Positions 58,523 through 64,000 of a stretch of DNA of 64,000 nt are shown here, piece by piece (position 1 is the stretch's first letter; the number at the start of each line of letters is the position of its first letter). Location: assembly GCF_016741935.1 (NCBI RefSeq), contig NZ_JAERRG010000001.1, forward strand, positions 1,860,001-1,924,000, read 5' to 3'. Under the pieces are notes generated by a model. That model ran no database searches, had not been told where the DNA came from, and was given only the letters and a program-made list of their open reading frames with translations. Made by a program: the position numbers and the translations under genes. This DNA comes from Streptomyces endocoffeicus (GTDB lineage: Bacteria; Actinomycetota; Actinomycetes; Streptomycetales; Streptomycetaceae).

Positions 58523-60256
58523 CTAGTGGCGCCCAGCGGCGCGCCGTCGCCGTGTTGCCGCCGTGTCGATCGCGCCTTCGGGCGTGACGACGACTCCGTA
58601 GTCGCGGGTCGCCGCGGAGGCGGTGACTTTCCCGTCGAGTACGTCCCGCAGGACACGGTCGGGATCCCGGGTGAAGGGGTCCCCGTGGCCGCCTCCGCCG
58701 GCGGTGACGTGCCGGTGGCGTTCGCCGGCGGCGAGGAGCTGGACGACCTTGGCGGGGAGTATCTGCTCCAGTGGGGTGCCGGGGTTGAGGATGTTGGACG
58801 ACGGCGTGCCCTGGGCTCCTCCCTGGAGCCCGTAGGGCAGGTGGGTGCGCCGGTCGGAGCGGATCTGCACCGAGACCGTGGGAGCGAGAACCGTCATGTC
58901 GCGGAAGGTCGACAGACCGCCGCGCCACCGGCCGGGGCCACCGGTGTCGGGCAGGTAGCCGTAGCCGTCGATGCGCACATGGCCGGACTGCTCGAGTTCC
59001 TCCACCGGTACGTTGGCCAGGTTGGCGCCGAGCGGGCTGACGCCGTCCACACCGTCACGGTCCGGCCTGGCTCCCCAGGCCCCGCACAGGATGTCCCACA
59101 GGACGTTGGTGGTCCCGTTCTCCCCGGTGATGCCGATGGCCACGGAGTCCGGGCCGCCGTCGCCCGCGGCCGGGACCCGGTCGGGGAAGACGGGCGCCAG
59201 CGCCCCGAGGACGGTATCGATGATGCGGTAGGCGACCAAGCCCCGGGCGCCGCGGGCCGAGGGCCTTCGGCCGTTGAGGATGGAGGCCTCGGGGATCGTG
59301 AAGGTGAGGGGCCGGTAGAAGCCGCTGTTGGCCGGGATGTCGGAGCCCAGGGCGCCCTGGATGGCCGCGTAGGAGGCGGACCGGGTGAAGGACTCGGTGG
59401 CGTTGAGCGCCGAGGCGACCTGGGGGGAGGACCCGGTGAAGTCCACGTGCAGGGTGTCCCCGGTGATGGTGACGGTGACGCGGAACGGGATGGGCGGCGA
59501 GCCCATGCCGTCGTCGTCGATGAAGTCCTCGAACGCGTAGGCACCGTCGGGGGCCTCGGCGAGCGCCGAGCGCAGCAGGGTCTCGGAGTAGGCGAGGAGT
59601 TCCTCGTTGAGTGCGGCCAGCCCGTCGGTGCCGTGGCGTTCGGCCAGTTCCTTCAGGCCTTCCCCGCCCGCGTGACACGCGGCGAGCTGCGCTTCCAGGT
59701 CGCCACGGAGAAGGTCCGGCTCGCGTACGTTGCGGAGGATGAGCGCGAGGAAGGTCTCATTGAGCGTGCCCGCGTCGCACAGCCGGGACGGCGGTATTTG
59801 CACGCCTTCCGCGAAGATGCTGGTGGACTGCACCGCCATGGATCCCGCGGCCCAGCCTCCCACGTCCACGTGGTTGACGACGGTGACCGAGTAGCCGAGC
59901 AGTTCCTGCCCGGAGGTGAACACCGGGGCGATCGCGAAGATGTCGGGCAGGTGCATGCCGCCCAGGTCGGGATCGTTGAGAAGGTAGACGTCGCCCGGGC
60001 GGACGGAGTCGCCGAAGGCCGTCAGTACGGCGCCCATGGCTTCGGGGATGGAGCCGAGGTGCACCGGACAGGTGTTGGCCTGTGCGATCACCCGTCCCGA
60101 GGCGTCGCACAGCGCGGCCGAGAAGTCCATGCTGGAGGCGACGATCTGGGAGTGCGCGGTGCGCAGAATGGTGATCGCCATCTCGTCCGCGAGTCCGGTC
60201 ACCGCGTTCCGGTAGACCTCGAACGTGGCGGCGTCACTGATCGGGCGCGGGCTCAT
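58523..60256 (-). CDS. HyuB-type hydantoinase subunit (second copy)
   Basis: This 577-residue HyuB chain starts MSPRPISDAATFEVYRNAV. It has SMDFSAALCDASGRVIAQAN, YLLNDPDLGGMHLPDIFAIA (metal site), GENGTTNVLWDILCG and TAGGGGHGDPFTRDP. Its ATG overlaps the HyuA stop as ATGA, so subunits are made in tandem. Together they form an ATP-dependent cyclic-amide or acetophenone-type hydrolase/carboxylase; which one is not deducible from sequence. Confidence 0.9.
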   Translation of the reverse strand: MSPRPISDAATFEVYRNAVTGLADEMAITILRTAHSQIVASSMDFSAALCDASGRVIAQANTCPVHLGSIPEAMGAVLTAFGDSVRPGDVYLLNDPDLGGMHLPDIFAIAPVFTSGQELLGYSVTVVNHVDVGGWAAGSMAVQSTSIFAEGVQIPPSRLCDAGTLNETFLALILRNVREPDLLRGDLEAQLAACHAGGEGLKELAERHGTDGLAALNEELLAYSETLLRSALAEAPDGAYAFEDFIDDDGMGSPPIPFRVTVTITGDTLHVDFTGSSPQVASALNATESFTRSASYAAIQGALGSDIPANSGFYRPLTFTIPEASILNGRRPSARGARGLVAYRIIDTVLGALAPVFPDRVPAAGDGGPDSVAIGITGENGTTNVLWDILCGAWGARPDRDGVDGVSPLGANLANVPVEELEQSGHVRIDGYGYLPDTGGPGRWRGGLSTFRDMTVLAPTVSVQIRSDRRTHLPYGLQGGAQGTPSSNILNPGTPLEQILPAKVVQLLAAGERHRHVTAGGGGHGDPFTRDPDRVLRDVLDGKVTASAATRDYGVVVTPEGAIDTAATRRRRAAGRH

Positions 60257-62367
60257 GGGGTTGCCTCCGGGACTGTGGTCGTCCAGCTGATGACGATGTT
60301 GTTGAAGCGGTCGCGGTGGGCGGTGGCCGCCGGCGGTACGAGGGTGGTGGCATCCATGTCCTCGATGACGAGGGGGCCTTGCCGGGGCTCCGGTGACAGT
60401 GCGGCGCGGGGGATGACCGGGGTCGGCTCGGTCCGGTCGAATCGGCACCCCCGGGTCGTTTCGGCACGGGGCGCCGACTGCGGCAGGCTCAGGAGCCGCT
60501 CGACGCTGACGGGATTGCGCACCCGCCCGCGGACGCGGAGGTTGACGATCTCGACAAGCTCATCGGTACCGGCGCGGCCGTAGGTGCGGTGGTGCTCGGC
60601 GTGGAACCGCTGCCGCACGGAGGCCATCAGACCGGGGTCCAGCTTCCCGTCGGGGACGGTGACGGACAGCTCGAACCGCTGACCTCGGTAGCGCATGTCG
60701 AAGACCCGCTGTACCTCGGTGTGCGCCGAGGGGGCGGCCTCCCGCAGGGCCTCGGTGACTTCCTTGGCCATCCGGTCGAACTCCGCGCCGAGCAGGTCGA
60801 GCGCGTCGAGGTCCGCCCGGTGGGGCACCACCGCCTGCCGTTCGGTGTCGGCGACGAGGAGTCCCAGACTGCTGAACAGCCCGGTGTGCACGGGGACGAT
60901 GACGGTGTCGATACCGAGCTCCCGGGCGATGGCCGCGCCGTAGAGGGGCCCGGCACCGCCGAAGGCCACCATGACGGCCTCCCGCGGATCGCGGCCGCGT
61001 TCGCTGGTGACGGCCTTGACTGCCTTGGTCATGCTGGACACGGCGACTTCGTAGGCTCCGCGCGCGGCCGCCGGGATGTCGACGCCGAGGTCCTGGGCCA
61101 CCGGGGCGATGGCCTGCCGGGCGAGGTCCGGCTCGATGGTCACCCGCCCGCCGGCCAGGGCCTGCGAGCTGAGGTAGCCCAGGACCACGTTGGCATCGGT
61201 CAGCGTGGGGCTGGTCCCTCCGTTGCCGTAGCAGGCGGGACCGGGCCGGGAGCCGGCGCTCTCCGGTCCGACCCGCAGGGAGCCGGCGACGTCGGTGGAG
61301 ATGACGCTGCCTCCGCCCGCACCCACTTCGGCGATGTCGATGGAGGGCACGCGCAGCGCGTATCCGGCCCCCTTGCCCATGCCGCGCGTGATGTTCATGC
61401 CCCCGCCGACCTCGTAGTCGCCGGCGACGAACGGCTCCCCGTTCTCGATGAGGGATGCCTTGGCCGTGGTGCCGCCCATGTCGAAGGCGACCACCGAGTC
61501 AAGGCCCATGAGCTGGGAGAGTTTCCGTACGGCGATGACACCGGCGGCGGGTCCCGACTCGATGATCTGTACCGGGCGCCCCACCACCGAGGGTGCGTCG
61601 AGGAGACCGCCGCTGGACTGCATGATCATCAAGGGCGCGGAGACGCCCGCTTCCCGCAGACCCGCGCCGAGCGCCGTGACATAGTCATGGACCTGGGGCC
61701 CCACATAGCTGTTCACGACCGCGGTACTGGTGCGCTCGTACTCCTGCATCTGAGGCGTGATGTCGACGGAGGCGGTCACATACGCGCCGGGCAGGAGGGC
61801 CCGCAATTCGGCGGCGACTCGGCGCTCCTCCTCGGGACGGACATAGGAGTTGATCAGGCACACCGCCACCGCCTCGAGGCCCTCGGCCCGGATCTCGGCC
61901 GCCACCCGCGCCAGTTCGGCGGAGTCCGCCGGAGGCTCGAGGCGGCCGTCGGCGGTGATGCGCTGGTCGATCTCGTAGCGGTGGCGCCGGGGAACCAGCG
62001 GGACCGGCCGCTGCCAGGAGAGGTCGTACAGCAGGGGGCGGCGCAGGCGCCCGAGTTCCAGGACATCCCGGAATCCCCGCGTGGTCACCAGGGCGGTACG
62101 CGCTCCCCGCATCTCCAGAATGGCGTTGGTGGCCACCGTGGTGGCGTGCAGCATCGCCGTGACCTGGTGCGGGAGCGCGTCCGCCGCGGAGAGCGCGGCC
62201 CGGGTTCCGCCGAGGACGCCGCTGCCGAAGTCCGGCGGTGTGGAGAGGACCTTCACGGGGACGACCCGGCCTCCCGGGCCCAGAGCGATGACATCGGTGA
62301 AGGTCCCACCGATGTCGGCGGCGACTCGCCAGCTTCCGTCGGGATCGGTCAAAGCGGGTCCTGGCAT
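60253..62367 (-). CDS. HyuA-type hydantoinase subunit (second copy)
   Basis: This 704-residue ATP-binding subunit has ADIGGTFTDVIALGPGGR near residue 18, HATTVATNAILEMRGARTAL, VAFDMGGTTAKASLI and EVGAGGGSVISTDV. It is clearly diverged from the island copy, so the two pairs were not recently duplicated. AAGGAG precedes the ATG. It is the second gene of a probable five-gene unit: aminotransferase, HyuA, HyuB, MFS, isochorismatase-like. Confidence 0.9.
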   Translation of the reverse strand: MPGPALTDPDGSWRVAADIGGTFTDVIALGPGGRVVPVKVLSTPPDFGSGVLGGTRAALSAADALPHQVTAMLHATTVATNAILEMRGARTALVTTRGFRDVLELGRLRRPLLYDLSWQRPVPLVPRRHRYEIDQRITADGRLEPPADSAELARVAAEIRAEGLEAVAVCLINSYVRPEEERRVAAELRALLPGAYVTASVDITPQMQEYERTSTAVVNSYVGPQVHDYVTALGAGLREAGVSAPLMIMQSSGGLLDAPSVVGRPVQIIESGPAAGVIAVRKLSQLMGLDSVVAFDMGGTTAKASLIENGEPFVAGDYEVGGGMNITRGMGKGAGYALRVPSIDIAEVGAGGGSVISTDVAGSLRVGPESAGSRPGPACYGNGGTSPTLTDANVVLGYLSSQALAGGRVTIEPDLARQAIAPVAQDLGVDIPAAARGAYEVAVSSMTKAVKAVTSERGRDPREAVMVAFGGAGPLYGAAIARELGIDTVIVPVHTGLFSSLGLLVADTERQAVVPHRADLDALDLLGAEFDRMAKEVTEALREAAPSAHTEVQRVFDMRYRGQRFELSVTVPDGKLDPGLMASVRQRFHAEHHRTYGRAGTDELVEIVNLRVRGRVRNPVSVERLLSLPQSAPRAETTRGCRFDRTEPTPVIPRAALSPEPRQGPLVIEDMDATTLVPPAATAHRDRFNNIVISWTTTVPEATP

Positions 62368-62527
62368 GTTCGGCTCCTTGAAAGGCGGCCCTGGAGGGCT
62401 CCCTCGCGCCGCCCCTCCGGCAGCTGCGATGACCATAAGGCAGATGTGAGATCTCAGCAATGAGTGGTTAAGATCTTTGTTGTGGGTGCGGCACTTTGCC
62501 GTACCGCGCGCGTCACTTCCGTTCCCG
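62368..62527. promoter_or_regulatory. Promoter/operator region of the second Hyu unit
   Basis: TGAGATCTCA (62447-62456) is a perfect palindrome and AAGATCTT (62470-62477) a second one 13 bases away. The area is A/T-rich relative to its surroundings. It lies between the aminotransferase stop (62528) and HyuA, so it may give HyuA its own promoter and operator. Confidence 0.45.
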
Positions 62528-63706
62528 CTACTCCGCGACAGGCGGGCGGGCCACTACGCCGTCCCCACTCCCCCGCCTCAACTCCCCGAGCCGCCGCCCC
62601 ACTTCCTCGAGGTCGGCGGCGGATCCCCCGTACACCATGCGGACGTGGGTATCCGGCCCCGCGAAGGCGTCTCCCGCGATGGCCGTCATGCCGTGATCCA
62701 GCAGCAGCCGCTCCAACCCGCGCCCACGGAATCGAAGCGGGGTGCAGTCGGCGAAGACGAAGACGCCGGCGTCGGGGCGCACCGAAGCGAGGCCGGCACT
62801 CTCCAGCCCGCCGCGGAGAATGTCACGCCTGGCCCGCATGGTGGCGAACTCTTGTTCGATCCAGTGTTGCGGGCCGGTCATGACGGCATGCGCCGCGGCC
62901 TGGGCCACGTCACCGACGTTGATGGCGTCCCATTCGAAGGCATGGTGTATCGGCTTCAGCAGGTGGGCGGGGGCGTGCACATAGCCGACCCGCCAGCTGG
63001 TGAAGGCGTAGTTCTTGCTGAGGCTGGTCACGGTGACCAGGTCCGGATGGTGATCGCGCAGCAGCATTTGCGGCACATAACCGGGCCCGTCCCATACATA
63101 CCGCTCGTAGGACTCGTCGGAGAAGACGGTCAGACCGTGGCGGGCGGCGATACCGAGAAGCTGACACAGCCGCTCCCGGCTGGGCACATAACCGGTCGGA
63201 TTGTTGGGGTTGCAGATCAGCAGCGCCCGGGTGGCCGGAGTGATCGCGGCCTCGACAGCCGCCGGGACATGGTCCCAGCCGCGGCTCTCGTCGGACGGTA
63301 CGTACACCGGCCGGGCTCCCGCCAGGCGGACCATGCCGTCGAAGAAATAGCTCGGCGCGGGGATCACGACTTCGTCGCCCGGCGACAGCAGAGCCCTCAG
63401 CGCCACGCTCATCCCGTGCTGGGCGCCGTGGGTGATCAGCAGTTCGCGCCCCGGGTCCACGGCGAGCCCGTACGCGGCCCTCAGACGGGAAGCGATCGCC
63501 TGGCGGAGTTCCTCGGAACCGCGGCTGCTCCGGGGGAACACCTCACTCGCGGCAGTCCGCACCGCCTCCACGACGTGTTCCGGCATGGGCAGCATCGGCA
63601 CGCCCCGGAAGGGGACCATGGCCGCATGGCCCGGCACTGCCATCCGGGCAGGTGCCATCCGGGCACGGTCGGCGAGTTCGAGAGCCGGCAGACGTTCCAG
63701 CTTCAT
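62528..63706 (-). CDS. Class I/II PLP-dependent aminotransferase
   Basis: This 392-residue fold-type-I enzyme has GAQHGMSVALRALLSPGDEV, ICNPNNPTGYVPSRERLCQL, SDESYERYVWDG and the PLP lysine in TSLSKNYAFTSWRVGYVHAP. Arg in VRMVYGGSA is the likely carboxylate anchor. It probably transaminates the amino acid released by the amide-hydrolysing steps. GAAGGGAAC precedes the ATG at 63706. Confidence 0.9.
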   Translation of the reverse strand: MKLERLPALELADRARMAPARMAVPGHAAMVPFRGVPMLPMPEHVVEAVRTAASEVFPRSSRGSEELRQAIASRLRAAYGLAVDPGRELLITHGAQHGMSVALRALLSPGDEVVIPAPSYFFDGMVRLAGARPVYVPSDESRGWDHVPAAVEAAITPATRALLICNPNNPTGYVPSRERLCQLLGIAARHGLTVFSDESYERYVWDGPGYVPQMLLRDHHPDLVTVTSLSKNYAFTSWRVGYVHAPAHLLKPIHHAFEWDAINVGDVAQAAAHAVMTGPQHWIEQEFATMRARRDILRGGLESAGLASVRPDAGVFVFADCTPLRFRGRGLERLLLDHGMTAIAGDAFAGPDTHVRMVYGGSAADLEEVGRRLGELRRGSGDGVVARPPVAE

Positions 63707-63716
63707 CAGGTTCCCT

Positions 63717-64000
63717 TCACGGATCTTGGTGCGCCGGGCAGCCGGGCAGCCGGGCCCAGACGGTCTTGCCGTCGGGATGCCGTTCGGCCGTGAGACTCCC
63801 GCCGCATTCGGTGAGCAGTGCGTCGACGATCGCCGCTCCGCGGCCGTGGGTGGCCTCCGGGGAGGCGGCCGTCGGCCTCGGAACGTCGCGCGAGTTGTCG
63901 CGGACACCGAGTTCCAGCGTTCCGTCCTCGCCGATCCTGAGGATCACGACGATGCTCGGCGTGAACACGCCGGCGTGATGCACGGCGTTGGTCACCAACT
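63717..64000 (-). CDS. RsbW-like ATP-binding protein, C-terminal part (cut by window edge)
   Basis: The last about 94 codons of a HATPase_c protein are present: an N-box-like LVTNAVHHAG, DNSRDVPRP (the G1-like segment), HGRGAAIVDALLTECG and a C-terminal DGKTVWARLPG. This is the anti-sigma-factor kinase or regulator type (RsbW/SpoIIAB-like) abundant in Streptomyces. Its start lies beyond position 64000. It ends 10 bases from the aminotransferase start. Confidence 0.8.
   Translation of the reverse strand, partial: LVTNAVHHAGVFTPSIVVILRIGEDGTLELGVRDNSRDVPRPTAASPEATHGRGAAIVDALLTECGGSLTAERHPDGKTVWARLPGCPAHQDP

Noticed and set aside
58520..62463. Two very long plus-strand frames opposite the second hyuB and hyuA
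   Set aside because: Both are GC-driven antisense frames, rich in Gly, Arg and Val without any recognisable domain; the minus-strand HyuA/HyuB proteins are unambiguous.

Overview
The window looks like a Streptomyces chromosome: very high GC, GTG/TTG starts behind GGAGG-type ribosome sites, probable leaderless genes, a divergent third EF-Tu (tuf3 type), an SbcCD pair, a GAF-ANTAR regulator and RsbW-like kinases. No rRNA, tRNA, CRISPR array, integrase or intact insertion sequence was seen.

Region 1 (1-28086) is mostly core genome. In order it holds sbcC (cut by the window edge) and sbcD; a SulP anion transporter coupled to a 40-residue ORF and divergent from an OmpR/HisKA two-component system; YigZ; a truncated PAP2 phosphatase; a CoA-binding protein; and a small accessory patch (about 9580-12290) with a stand-alone serine-recombinase-like domain divergent from an HTH-DUF5919 regulator. 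Then come a YbaK deacylase, an XRE-cupin regulator divergent from an EamA exporter, a GAF-ANTAR regulator, gamma-carbonic anhydrase, DedA, a thioesterase, MFS carriers, a spermidine-synthase-like protein, tuf3, a VTT membrane protein, uppP, a HAD phosphatase and a flavin reductase. Several genes here carry short tandem repeats right at their stop codons.

Region 2 (about 28100-53390) is a catabolic island of 18 intact genes, all but one on the minus strand, with a composition that looks lower in GC by eye. It encodes two APC permeases, two 2-hydroxyacid dehydrogenases, an IlvD/Edd sugar-acid dehydratase, three SDRs, three Gfo/Idh/MocA oxidoreductases (one IolG-like), an aldehyde dehydrogenase, an IolD-like ThDP ring hydrolase, a HyuA/HyuB ATP-dependent amidohydrolase, an FAH-family hydrolase, a class III aminotransferase, and an AcoR-type regulator of the kind normally linked to sigma-54. 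It ends in a VOC gene cut off at the right junction. The inositol genes iolE, iolB, iolC and iolJ are absent. My inference is a composite route for an amino- or keto-cyclitol, or another cyclic sugar or lactam substrate, ending in pyruvate and central metabolites.

Region 3 (53676-64000) returns to Streptomyces-like sequence. A MarR regulator and an EamA exporter diverge from a perfect 54-bp palindrome that contains both start codons. An AI-2E carrier follows. Last is a second HyuA/HyuB cluster with a class I aminotransferase, an ACS-type MFS carrier and an isochorismatase-like protein lacking the usual cysteine, a layout reminiscent of hydantoin or N-methylhydantoin use. The window closes inside an RsbW-like ATPase gene.
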